A stretch of DNA of 37,877 nucleotides from a virus, in IMG/VR virus record IMGVR_UViG_3300031578_000155, positions 1 through 37,877 of that record; one strand, 5' to 3'. The translations under genes and the position numbers were made by a program. The notes below the pieces were generated by a model. It was not told where the DNA came from. It ran no database searches and worked only from the letters and a program-made list of their open reading frames with translations. The number at the start of each line of letters is the position of its first letter. The first letter of the stretch is position 1. This document shows, piece by piece, positions 24,429 through 30,590 of the stretch.

Positions 24429-24607
24429 TCCTCCAGCCGCGCCCGTGGGTCGCGGTATCCATCGAAGCATTGTTGGTCCGGTATCAAGATAGTCGGCTGC
24501 GCCTTGGGCCGCTGCTCCTTACACCGTGGGCATGGGACGCCATGCTCCGCGCGGAGGCGCTTCTTGCGCTCCCGCATGGCCCGGTAATCCTCGCCCGTGT
24601 CGCTCAT
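24425..24607 (-). CDS. Small zinc-ribbon-like protein
   Basis: 60 residues from ATG 24607 (ATGA overlap with SSB). A basic helix ([17 protein letters not shown]) precedes [12 protein letters not shown] and a third cysteine near residue 47. One CxxC pair is clear; a full four-ligand site is not. Possibly a small nucleic-acid-binding protein. It is coupled directly behind SSB. Confidence 0.55.
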   Translation of the reverse strand: MSDTGEDYRAMRERKKRLRAEHGVPCPRCKEQRPKAQPTILIPDQQCFDGYRDPRARLEE

Positions 24608-25047
24608 GGATAAGACCTCACAGCCGCAAACGGAATGTCATCTTCAAAGTCGTTCGTCCCGCGCGCACCACCGGCGGTGCTTTCCGTCGCGGGCTTCTCT
24701 TGTGCGGAGCCCTCAGACTTCCCGCCCAGCAGTTCCATCGTCTCGGCCACGACTTGTGTGGAGTAGTGTTTCTGCCCATCCTTGTCATACGAGGATGTGG
24801 ACAGCTTGCCCTCGATGTAGACCGGGGTGCCTTTCTTGACGTACTGGCCGATAATCTCCGCCAGCTTCCCAAAGGCGACTATGCGATGCCACTCCGTCTT
24901 TTCGACCTTCTCGCCCGTTTGCTTGTCGGTACGCGACTCGCTGGTAGCGACCGATATGTTGGTGATCGCGGTGCCAGATGGCAGGTAGCGTGTCTCAGGG
25001 TCGCGGCCCGTGTTGCCCACGATGATGACCTTATTGATGCCGCGCAT
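24604..25047 (-). CDS. ssb: Single-stranded DNA-binding protein
   Basis: 147 residues. The N-terminal ~108 residues are a bacterial-type SSB OB fold: [20 protein letters not shown], then [14 protein letters not shown] and [16 protein letters not shown] Gly/Ser/Thr linker leads to the acidic tip DDIPF, which in bacterial SSB is the very C-terminus and binds partner proteins. Here six residues (AAVRSYP after the Phe includes the extra stretch) follow it, so the tip is not terminal. It coats ssDNA during phage replication and recombination, and lies in one operon with the nuclease and candidate annealing protein. Confidence 0.93.
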   Translation of the reverse strand: MRGINKVIIVGNTGRDPETRYLPSGTAITNISVATSESRTDKQTGEKVEKTEWHRIVAFGKLAEIIGQYVKKGTPVYIEGKLSTSSYDKDGQKHYSTQVVAETMELLGGKSEGSAQEKPATESTAGGARGTNDFEDDIPFAAVRSYP

Positions 25048-25049
25048 AG

Positions 25050-25961
25050 TTAGCTCCGGCTCGCGAGTTGACGTTCGGCATAGACGCGCACGCCCGGGAT
25101 GGAGAGCGCGGACTTAAGGGCCCCGGCCATCTTGTTCAGGGCCGACTCATCGACCTTGAGCAGCCCGAGAAGGTCCGGACGGTCGGCAATGGCTTTCACA
25201 AAGGCCGCCATATCGGTGACCTCGCCCTTGTACTTCTCGCGTCCGGACAGGCCGGCCACCTTCGGCTTTTCGCTCATCGCGATCGGCGCGGGCATCAGCT
25301 CCGCATCCAAAGCCTTCTCGCGGGCGATCTCGGCTTGCTCCTGGGCTTCCGCTTCGCGCCTGGCGTTTTCTGCTTCCCGGGCTGCGGCTTCCTCTGCGGC
25401 TCGGGCTGCGGCCTCTTCTGCGGCTTTCTGTGCGGCTTTCTTAGCCTCAGCACCCTTGGCCTGGGCGATGGCATCCGCTGCGGCCCTGGCTTCGGCTGCG
25501 GCCTTCTCGCGGGCCTCTCGTTCGATGCGCTCGGCTTCCCTGCGGGCCTCTAAAGCGGCGCGTTCAGCGGCTTCCGCTTCGGCGCGGAGCCGGGCTTGTT
25601 CGGCGCGGGCGACGGCCTCCAATCGCTCCTGCTCGGCCTTGCGCTTGCGCTCCTGTTCTTGGTCGTAGCCGATCAGGCGTTGCTTCAGGGTCGTCTCGGC
25701 CTCGGTCAAAAACTCCAGAGGGGCGCGGAAAAAATTGTTGAGCCTTTTCACGGCTTCATTAAGCGGGGCCACAAGTTCCACCCGCTGCGCTTCGATGGTT
25801 TTGTACTTGGCCTTGACCGACTTGAGGTCGTCTGCGGCGGCTTCGTACATTTCGGGGCAGTCGATCACATAAGATTGAGCCGCCCTAAGCATGGCTTGCG
25901 GGCCAGAATCGAGGCCGACCGGAACGGAAACAGAAACGGAAATATCGTTGTTAGCAGCCAT
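25050..25961 (-). CDS. Long coiled-coil protein of the recombination module
   Basis: 303 residues from ATG 25961, chosen for the GGAGAG seven bases before it. The N-terminal ~100 residues form a helical domain; residues about 105-225 are an uninterrupted Ala/Glu/Arg coiled coil (TolA-like in composition). The C-terminal ~65 residues end with [20 protein letters not shown], a conserved block of phage proteins encoded beside recombination genes. TolA annotations of this kind reflect composition only. A role as partner of the neighbouring annealing protein and nuclease is inferred from the operon. Confidence 0.65.
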   Translation of the reverse strand: MAANNDISVSVSVPVGLDSGPQAMLRAAQSYVIDCPEMYEAAADDLKSVKAKYKTIEAQRVELVAPLNEAVKRLNNFFRAPLEFLTEAETTLKQRLIGYDQEQERKRKAEQERLEAVARAEQARLRAEAEAAERAALEARREAERIEREAREKAAAEARAAADAIAQAKGAEAKKAAQKAAEEAAARAAEEAAAREAENARREAEAQEQAEIAREKALDAELMPAPIAMSEKPKVAGLSGREKYKGEVTDMAAFVKAIADRPDLLGLLKVDESALNKMAGALKSALSIPGVRVYAERQLASRS

Positions 25962-26547
25962 TTTGGGCTCTCCAGTTAAAGACGTTGAGTAGTGACAGGA
26001 AAATGGACGTGTCGGCGCGATCTTTGTGCTCAATCAACTTGTAAAGGCCGGTCGGCAAAAGGTGTAAAGCGGCGCGTTTGGGGCCATGCGGCACCGCTCC
26101 CATTTCGTGGGCAGCATAGGCGTATGCGGCCGTCTGGAGCGCTACGACCGGGCCGACTTGGGCGGAGGTCTTGAAGTCGATTACCCACGTATCGCTATGG
26201 CCGACGCGGCCCGTAATCAGATCCACGGTCCCGGCATAGCTGGCCGTATGGACCCGCACCTCGCTGCCGCCGCCTTGGCTTTCGGGCCTGAACTCGGCTT
26301 TGAAGCGCGTCCAAGCGGCAAAGTACGGCGCGACCTCGGGAGCCAGGCTTGCGGGGTCCAGATCGTCCAGGAGGTCGAGCTCGATGGCCTTATGGACCGC
26401 TGTTCCGATCTGGCGCTTGCGCTCTAAGACTTCAGGCGGAATGCCCGAGAAGTCGTAGAGCGGCTTCAAGACCTGCGTCACTGAGGGAAGGATCTTCCCA
26501 TCCAGCGTGTAGGTGTGAGTCGGCTCGTCGAACTTAAGCGTTGGCAT
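25951..26547 (-). CDS. PD-(D/E)XK exonuclease, Cas4/RecB-like
   Basis: 198 residues. The RecB-nuclease motifs are complete and in order: His52 in GTAVHKAIE, Asp109 in YAGTVDLI, Asp124-x-Lys126 in WVIDFKTS and the Q-x-x-x-Y motif at Gln138-Tyr142. This family resects DNA ends, giving single strands for annealing. The gene overlaps the candidate annealing protein upstream by 14 bases and the coiled-coil protein downstream by 11. This points to a phage exonuclease/annealase pair. No four-Cys iron-sulfur signature of true Cas4 is visible. Confidence 0.85.
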   Translation of the reverse strand: MPTLKFDEPTHTYTLDGKILPSVTQVLKPLYDFSGIPPEVLERKRQIGTAVHKAIELDLLDDLDPASLAPEVAPYFAAWTRFKAEFRPESQGGGSEVRVHTASYAGTVDLITGRVGHSDTWVIDFKTSAQVGPVVALQTAAYAYAAHEMGAVPHGPKRAALHLLPTGLYKLIEHKDRADTSIFLSLLNVFNWRAQNGC

Positions 26548-27571
26548 TCGATTTCAGCCAGGCGAGGACGTCGTTGAATTGCGAGAAGGCGATCTCACCC
26601 AGCGCGACCCCGTACATTTCGGCGAAAAGATCCTCGTCCATGTCTGCGGCCTTGAGGCGTTTCCTCAAAACCGCGACCTGGCCGCCCGTCAGCAGCGGCG
26701 TCTCGGTTTGCGCTGGTGTCTCTGCGGCCTCATTCTCGCGGCCCTTCTGATCGGAGCCGGTATAGGCTACGTCGGGCTCTTGCACTATTTCCTGCGGCGC
26801 GGGTTCGGCCTTGGGGGCGTCCTCTTTGGCTTTGCGCGTCGGCATCGCTACCTCGGACGTCGTGAAGGCCTGCTCCGGCGTCGTGTCGCCTTCCTTGATT
26901 GCCGTAAACAGACCACGCAGCACTACTAGATCGTCGAGGGTAATATCGGCTACCCCGGGCCGCTTGAGCGTCGCGAGGATCTGCGCCTCGTTGACCCCGT
27001 AGACCTGGAAGGCCTTGATCGCCTCGGCGCGCCGGGTGCCTAGCGTGGTCGCGTTGCCGGCGGCCGTCTTGCGCGCCGCGTCGTACATATCGGACCAAAA
27101 AGCCTTCGGGATGCCTTTCAAGATCGCGTTCCGTAGGGCGATCGAGCAAGCCGCGTTCGCGGTCACGCCGATCATGTCGGCCGAGAAGCGCTTGTTGCTT
27201 TTGTTTGTGATGCGGCGCTGGACCTCATACGTGATCGCCACGTTGCGCTCCAAATCGTGGAATACGCCTTGGGCGGTCACAAACTCCGGGCCCTCATTGA
27301 CGACCCGCGCGCCGGCGCGACAGTTACCCCAGGCGCTCGCGATGACCTCCGCGAAGCGCGCGCTGGGGCCCTCGATGACCTTGCCATCCCGTGGCAGCGC
27401 ATAAATGCACCCTGCCGCGACATTCTCGGTCAGCGTCACCATCGCCAGGGTGTCATCCCGAAACCGTTTGACGCTGCGCGGGTACGCGTGCGCCGTGGCG
27501 ATCTGTTGGTCGATCTCGGTCTTGTTTAAGAGCGCGACCGTCGAGCCTTCTGCTACTAATGTTTCAGTCAT
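26534..27571 (-). CDS. Candidate single-strand annealing (recombinase) protein
   Basis: 345 residues. The N-terminal ~190 residues form a compact conserved-looking domain (GCIYALPRDGKVIEGPSARF, then FAEVIASAWGNCRAGARVV and ADMIGVTANAACSIALRNAI). An acidic Pro/Glu-rich linker (about 245-295) leads to a C-terminal helical domain (LLTGGQVAVLRKRLKAADMD). It does not show a RecT/Bet or Erf signature I can name. Its place directly upstream of a RecB-like nuclease, coiled-coil protein and SSB argues for an annealing or nuclease-partner role; the conserved family function is not established here. Confidence 0.55.
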   Translation of the reverse strand: MTETLVAEGSTVALLNKTEIDQQIATAHAYPRSVKRFRDDTLAMVTLTENVAAGCIYALPRDGKVIEGPSARFAEVIASAWGNCRAGARVVNEGPEFVTAQGVFHDLERNVAITYEVQRRITNKSNKRFSADMIGVTANAACSIALRNAILKGIPKAFWSDMYDAARKTAAGNATTLGTRRAEAIKAFQVYGVNEAQILATLKRPGVADITLDDLVVLRGLFTAIKEGDTTPEQAFTTSEVAMPTRKAKEDAPKAEPAPQEIVQEPDVAYTGSDQKGRENEAAETPAQTETPLLTGGQVAVLRKRLKAADMDEDLFAEMYGVALGEIAFSQFNDVLAWLKSNANA

Positions 27572-27749
27572 TATTCCCCCTGATTTTGTCGAGTTTCGCC
27601 CTTATCTCTTTGTCCACTGACTCATCGCCCTTTGGGCTGTATCGTTTGTCCAGTAGCCAGTTAGCTGGGCGCTCGGGCGCCCGCTTCGCCTTCGGAAACG
27701 GTTGGGCTCGTAGCCACGCCAGGCGCTCTACGGTTGCGTGATCGTTCAT
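27564..27749 (-). CDS. Small basic hypothetical protein
   Basis: 61 residues from ATG 27749 (ATGA overlap), ending 8 bases inside the next gene. Arg/Lys-rich with VERLAWLRAQPFPKAKRAPE and an amphipathic C-terminal helix. No recognised domain. Supported by its place in an unbroken chain of coupled genes. Confidence 0.55.
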   Translation of the reverse strand: MNDHATVERLAWLRAQPFPKAKRAPERPANWLLDKRYSPKGDESVDKEIRAKLDKIRGNND

Positions 27750-27958
27750 AGATGCCTCCGGAAAATAAGTAGGTCGTTCAAAAATTGCAGGTTTTCGCGG
27801 TGTTCAGGGTCCAAAACGGCCAGCGCGGCGCCGTGAATGATCGATTGCAGTTCGGCCCAATCCTCGGGGGTCCTGACCGCACGCCAGCGGTTCGCGATCG
27901 CCCACGAGGCCCGGCCCAGGAGGGCGTTAAGCTCGCGCGACTGGTCGAGTGGATTCAC
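27746..27958 (-). CDS. Small helical hypothetical protein
   Basis: 70 residues from ATG 27958 (ATGA overlap). Entirely helical in appearance (LDQSRELNALLGRASWAIAN, then LQSIIHGAALAVLDPEH). No cysteine or enzyme motif. Function unknown; part of the left operon. Confidence 0.55.
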   Translation of the reverse strand: MNPLDQSRELNALLGRASWAIANRWRAVRTPEDWAELQSIIHGAALAVLDPEHRENLQFLNDLLIFRRHL

Positions 27959-28305
27959 AGCGCCGCCTCTGCGTATTCAGTGCGCGCCTGCTCAAATCGG
28001 CTCATGATTTCAAAAGCGGCATCAATCTTATTTTCGCGTACGATCTCGGCGATCAAAGGCAAAAAGCGCTCATATTCCTCGCTTAAAACCTCGTCGATCG
28101 AGACGCCCTTTTTTGCTTCCTTAAGAGCTTCGTCGTAGCGGTCTAGGCTTGGGCAGCGATCGGAGTGACGGTTCCAGTTATCAATCACCTGGCAGCTCGC
28201 GCTCCCGGGACAATCGCGCGTCTCTTTCTCCCGGCGGAGGAACGGGCAGTCTCCACAGTAGCCATGCTCAAAGACCCACAAGGTCTTGTCATAAGCGTCT
28301 TTCAT
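27955..28305 (-). CDS. Cys-rich hypothetical protein
   Basis: 116 residues. The N-terminal third has CGDCPF, two more cysteines seven residues apart (CPGSASC) and another Cys near residue 51, consistent with a metal-binding or disulfide-stabilised module; the C-terminal two thirds are a charged helix bundle (LDRYDEALKEAKKGVSIDEV). The function is not recognised. It overlaps both neighbours by 4 bases. Confidence 0.6.
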   Translation of the reverse strand: MKDAYDKTLWVFEHGYCGDCPFLRREKETRDCPGSASCQVIDNWNRHSDRCPSLDRYDEALKEAKKGVSIDEVLSEEYERFLPLIAEIVRENKIDAAFEIMSRFEQARTEYAEAAL

Positions 28306-28577
28306 GCGCCGTCCTTCTTAGCCAGCGCTACAACCTCAGTGAGCCCTTCCAGGTTCGTCAAAACCTGCGCCATGACTTGCTCGCGCGGCTCGCTGCGCCG
28401 GTCTGAGAGGTGGCCCATGATTGCTTGGTGATCAAGGTCCGCTTGCATATTCGTGACCAGCCCATTGAGCCGGTCGATTTCGTCGAGGAGTTCCAGCACT
28501 TGCGGGGGAGCAAAGAGCGTTCCGGCTTTGGCTTCGGCTCGGAGCGCTTTCAGGTCAGCGCGGGAAAGGTAGGACAT
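28302..28577 (-). CDS. First gene of the leftward operon, hypothetical
   Basis: 91 residues from ATG 28577, chosen for GGAG six bases before it; an earlier in-frame ATG at 28610 would lie right at the predicted transcription start. The protein is helical (MSYLSRADLKALRAEAKAGT, then LELLDEIDRLNGLVTNMQAD). No N-antiterminator-like arginine-rich start is seen. Function unknown. It is the first gene behind PL. Confidence 0.55.
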   Translation of the reverse strand: MSYLSRADLKALRAEAKAGTLFAPPQVLELLDEIDRLNGLVTNMQADLDHQAIMGHLSDRRSEPREQVMAQVLTNLEGLTEVVALAKKDGA

Positions 28578-28617
28578 TTGTGGCTCCAGTCGGTCGATTG
28601 GCGACCTCATGGAGAGA

Positions 28618-28646
28618 ACTATACAACCTCCGTTGTGTGTTGTCAA
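28618..28646 (-). promoter_or_regulatory. PL, leftward early promoter
   Basis: On the minus strand TTGACA (28646-28641), exactly 17 bases, then TATAGT (28623-28618): a near-consensus sigma70 promoter reading into the left operon. The operator ACAACCTCCGTTGT (28623-28636, plus strand) lies within the spacer and touches the -10 box, and a second palindrome (GTTGTCAACAAC, 28639-28650) covers the -35. Repressor bound there would block polymerase. Confidence 0.88.
28623..28636. promoter_or_regulatory. OL operator, ACAAC-N4-GTTGT
   Basis: ACAACCTCCGTTGT, a 5-bp inverted repeat around a 4-bp centre, identical over all 14 bases to the operator at 29070-29083 in PR. It sits inside PL. The repeated appearance at both divergent early promoters marks it as the binding site of the CI-like repressor, Cro, or both. 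Confidence 0.82.
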
Positions 28647-28667
28647 CAACCAAAGTAGTATTTTATG

Positions 28668-28693
28668 CCAAAGAAAAGGCCCCGAAGGGCCTT
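28668..28693 (-). terminator. Terminator behind the repressor gene (possibly carried by the porin-like fragment)
   Basis: On the minus strand AAGGCCC, loop TTCG, GGGCCTT, then TTTTCTTT. It would stop leftward transcription of the repressor before it reaches PL. It lies directly after the porin-like 3' end and may have come with it. Confidence 0.75.
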
Positions 28694-28713
28694 CCTAGTT
28701 CTGCGACGGGAAG

Positions 28714-28812
28714 TTAGTAGTGATACGCTAGGCCGACCATCATGCGAATTTCGTTGATTTTGCCGCTCGCATTGGGCGTTCCCGAAGGGGCGGTATAAGA
28801 GGCTGAGTACCG
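28714..28812 (-). pseudogene. 3' end fragment of an outer-membrane beta-barrel (porin-like) gene
   Basis: In a frame different from the repressor, the minus strand reads RYSASYTAPSGTPNASGKIN, then EIRMMVGLAYHYY and a stop at 28716-28714. This looks like the last two strands of an outer-membrane barrel, with an aromatic C-terminal beta-signal. It begins close to the point (about 28800-28812) where the repressor stops resembling its family, and it is followed by a terminator. This suggests illegitimate joining with a host gene end. Identification is by eye from a short segment. Confidence 0.5.
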
Positions 28813-29009
28813 GTCGCCAACCAGTCTGGCGATACGCCAGTTACGCGGGCCATTTCAACCACAAAACGAGAGGCGCTTTGACCACTTTGTGATCTCTCAG
28901 CTTTTTGGATTGCTTGTTGGCTCGCTCCCACTAATTTTGCGAGCTGCACTTGCGTCAGATTGGCCTTTAATCGCGCCTCTTTTAGTCGCTCCCCAAACGA
29001 TTTTGCCAT
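28740..29009 (-). CDS. CI-like XRE repressor, apparently truncated
   Basis: 89 residues from ATG 29009. Residues about 4-62 are a clear XRE helix-turn-helix domain: FGERLKEARLKANLTQVQLA, LVGASQQAIQKAERSQSG and GVSPDWLATG. Full-length phage repressors continue with a linker and an S24-type self-cleavage/dimerisation domain; here the protein ends 20 residues later in an atypical basic tail (PPLRERPMRAAKSTKFA). That tail is read from DNA that in another frame looks like a porin 3' end. The protein may still bind operators but should lack cooperative binding and RecA-induced cleavage. It is transcribed leftward opposite cro. Confidence 0.8.
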   Translation of the reverse strand: MAKSFGERLKEARLKANLTQVQLAKLVGASQQAIQKAERSQSGQSASRFVVEMARVTGVSPDWLATGTQPLIPPLRERPMRAAKSTKFA

Positions 29010-29021
29010 GTTCAGGACGCT

Positions 29022-29035
29022 ACAACGTTTGTTGT
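29022..29035. promoter_or_regulatory. Operator near the repressor start
   Basis: ACAACGTTTGTTGT keeps both 5-bp half-sites with a different 4-bp centre. It lies 13 bases upstream of the repressor start and probably overlaps the repressor's own promoter, allowing autoregulation. It corresponds in position to lambda OR3. Confidence 0.75.
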
Positions 29036-29046
29036 CTATGAGGCAA

Positions 29047-29060
29047 ACAACCTGGGGTGT
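29047..29060. promoter_or_regulatory. Middle operator, imperfect
   Basis: ACAACCTGGGGTGT: one perfect half-site and one with a single mismatch (GGTGT for GTTGT). It ends at the first base of the PR -35 box. Centre-to-centre distances to its neighbours are 25 and 23 bp, about two helical turns, like the OR sites of lambda. Confidence 0.65.
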
Positions 29061-29088
29061 TGACACAATACAACCTCCGTTGTATCTT
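29060..29088 (+). promoter_or_regulatory. PR, rightward early promoter
   Basis: TTGACA (29060-29065), 17 bases, TATCTT (29083-29088). The operator at 29070-29083 fills the spacer. The cro ATG at 29096 begins 8 bases after the -10 box, so the transcript should start at or within a base or two of the start codon. Confidence 0.85.
29070..29083. promoter_or_regulatory. OR operator inside PR, ACAAC-N4-GTTGT
   Basis: ACAACCTCCGTTGT, identical to the site in PL. Placed between -35 and -10 and touching the -10, it should repress cro-cII-O-P-Q transcription when occupied. Confidence 0.82.
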
Positions 29089-29095
29089 ACAGGGC

Positions 29096-29299
29096 ATGAG
29101 TGCACTGGAAAGAGCAATTGAAATATGCGGCGGCCAGACAGGCCTAGCCCGAGCGTGTGGGGTGAAACAGGCGCATGTATGGAACTGGCTGCGGCGAGAC
29201 AAACTGCTGCCAGCTGAGCGCGCCATACAGATAGAACGCGCGACCCATGGCGCCGTCACGCGGGCCGATCTCAGACCAGACCTGTTTTCCCATGACTAA
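29096..29299 (+). CDS. Cro-like repressor (YdaS type)
   Basis: 67 residues from ATG 29096. One helix-turn-helix domain: MSALERAIEICGGQTGLARA, then CGVKQAHVWNWLRRDKLLPA, matching YdaS/Cro-type proteins encoded opposite phage repressors. It is the first gene from PR and should favour the lytic programme by binding the shared operators. No space remains for a ribosome-binding site in the predicted transcript, so translation may be leaderless. Confidence 0.82.
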   Translation: MSALERAIEICGGQTGLARACGVKQAHVWNWLRRDKLLPAERAIQIERATHGAVTRADLRPDLFSHD

Positions 29300-29322
29300 C
29301 TCCTCCATCCTCCTAGGGTGTT

Positions 29323-29348
29323 CTCCCGTCTTACGGCGGGAGTTTTTT
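29323..29348 (+). terminator. Terminator between cro and cII
   Basis: CTCCCGTC (29323-29330), loop TTAC, GGCGGGAG (29335-29342), then TTTTTT. A strong 8-bp stem with one G-T pair, only 5 bases before the cII start. Like lambda tR1, it would restrict cII-O-P expression unless read through. Confidence 0.85.
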
Positions 29349-29353
29349 ATTCC

Positions 29354-29662
29354 ATGACCATCCCATTATCCGAAACGCCTCAAGAAAGATCACGCAAGGC
29401 GTTTGCGCGGGTCTTGAGCGCGATGGGAGAGCCAGGCAGACAGGTTGCGCTGGCCGCAACGCTCGGCACGTCAGAAAGCACGATTTCTAGGCTTAAAACA
29501 GAGCGAATGGAGGACGTTTTGACGGTTCTCTATGCGTTGGGATTCAAGATTGTAGGAAGCGACAAGGTGTGCATCGAGGCGAGTGCTCTGGAGTTTATGC
29601 GATCGACGACCGCGCGGGCTTTAAACGGAGGCTGCGCCAGCTTATGGGAAGACGACGAGTGA
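29354..29662 (+). CDS. CII-like transcriptional activator
   Basis: 102 residues from ATG 29354. A helix-turn-helix lies at about 28-48 (QVALAATLGTSESTISRLKT), followed by DVLTVLYALGFKIVGSDKVC, the pattern of phage CII proteins, which activate repressor and integrase promoters in the lysogeny decision. It lies after cro and a terminator, exactly as in lambda. Its target promoters cannot be pinpointed: I saw no convincing TTGC-N6-TTGC direct repeats. Confidence 0.8.
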   Translation: MTIPLSETPQERSRKAFARVLSAMGEPGRQVALAATLGTSESTISRLKTERMEDVLTVLYALGFKIVGSDKVCIEASALEFMRSTTARALNGGCASLWEDDE

Positions 29663-29744
29663 CGGGTCTGGGGCACAGAGCCCTCAGCAATAGCAAAAAT
29701 ACACGCGGCCGGCATCAGACGAAATCCGGCGAAGGTCTGATCGC

Positions 29745-30590
29745 ATGAATTACTTTAGGCACCACATCGGCGACTACGACTCCGCAACAGCGCACCTGAG
29801 CTGGCTGGAAGACATGGCCTATACACGGCTCATGCGGCTCTATTACCGCCGTGAGCTGCCGATCCCTGCGGATCTCTCCCAGGCCTGCCGTCTTTTACGG
29901 GCGACCTCGAAACAGGAGCGCGAAGCTGTCACCACCGTTTTATCCGAGTTCTTTATTTTGGCCGATGACGGCTGGCACAACGCCCGATGTGACGAGGAGA
30001 TTGGGCTCGCGCAAGAGAAGGCGCAGACAAACCGAACGGTCGGAAAATTGGGTGGTCGCCCTCGTAAAACAGAAACCCAAACGGTTTCAGAAAATAACCC
30101 AAACGGTTTCCAGGAAGAAACCCAAACGGTTTCAGAAAATAACCCTAGCCATAAGCCATTAGCCATTAGCCAAGAAAGTTCAAAAGAAACTTCAAAAGAA
30201 AAGAGAGGCGCAACCGCTTCGCGTTTGCCCCCCACCTGGAAGGCGACTGACGAGAATTTAGCGTTTTGCCGAACCGAACGCCCAGACCTTGACCCTCTCG
30301 TGGTTGAAGCGAAGTTTCGTGATCACTTTCTTGCTGCGTCAGGAGCGAAAGCCCGCATGGTCGACTGGACCGCCGCGTGGCGCAACTTTGTCCGACGCGA
30401 ATTTCCGCAACGAGGAGCATCCCATGCAGCACATCAGCGAATTGACAACTCTGCCGTCGCCCGCGTCGAGCGCGCCACAGCGCACCTCTACGCCAGCGGA
30501 ACTAAGCGAGCGCACGATGGCGGACCTCTGGCGCCGGATGACGCGGATCTTCGGCCACCGTTGGACGTCGGCGTACGGCGAGATGGATGA
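29745..30590 (+). CDS. Replication initiator, DUF1376/YdaU type (lambda O position)
   Basis: 281 residues. The N-terminus MNYFRHHIGDYDSATAHLSW, then MAYTRLMRLYYRRELPIP, is the DUF1376 signature of phage replication proteins. Residues about 108-134 are a repeated ETQTVSENNP segment encoded by the iterons described separately. The region about 160-225 (PPTWKATDENLAFCRTERPD ... WTAAWRNFVRREF) is the usual second domain. The last 55 residues overlap the P-like gene in another frame and look like read-on beyond the normal end. The protein should bind the origin inside its own gene and recruit the P-like loader. Confidence 0.82.
   Translation: MNYFRHHIGDYDSATAHLSWLEDMAYTRLMRLYYRRELPIPADLSQACRLLRATSKQEREAVTTVLSEFFILADDGWHNARCDEEIGLAQEKAQTNRTVGKLGGRPRKTETQTVSENNPNGFQEETQTVSENNPSHKPLAISQESSKETSKEKRGATASRLPPTWKATDENLAFCRTERPDLDPLVVEAKFRDHFLAASGAKARMVDWTAAWRNFVRREFPQRGASHAAHQRIDNSAVARVERATAHLYASGTKRAHDGGPLAPDDADLRPPLDVGVRRDG
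30071..30145 (+). repeat. Iterons, predicted phage replication origin
   Basis: CCCAAACGGTTTC occurs at 30076-30088, 30098-30110 and 30121-30133, spaced 22 and 23 bp (about two helical turns). A 30-bp perfect direct repeat spans 30071-30100 and 30116-30145. An A-rich stretch (30170-30205) follows and could be the melting region. Iterons inside the initiator gene followed by an AT-rich tract is the plan of lambda ori. Confidence 0.8.

Noticed and set aside
25099-25668. 189-codon plus-strand Ala/Ser-rich frame opposite the coiled-coil gene
   Set aside because: Mirror of the Ala/Glu/Arg codons of the minus-strand gene; no start signal.
30071-30145. CRISPR-like array
   Set aside because: Repeats are within a coding gene, too short and too close, with no unique spacers; iterons explain them.
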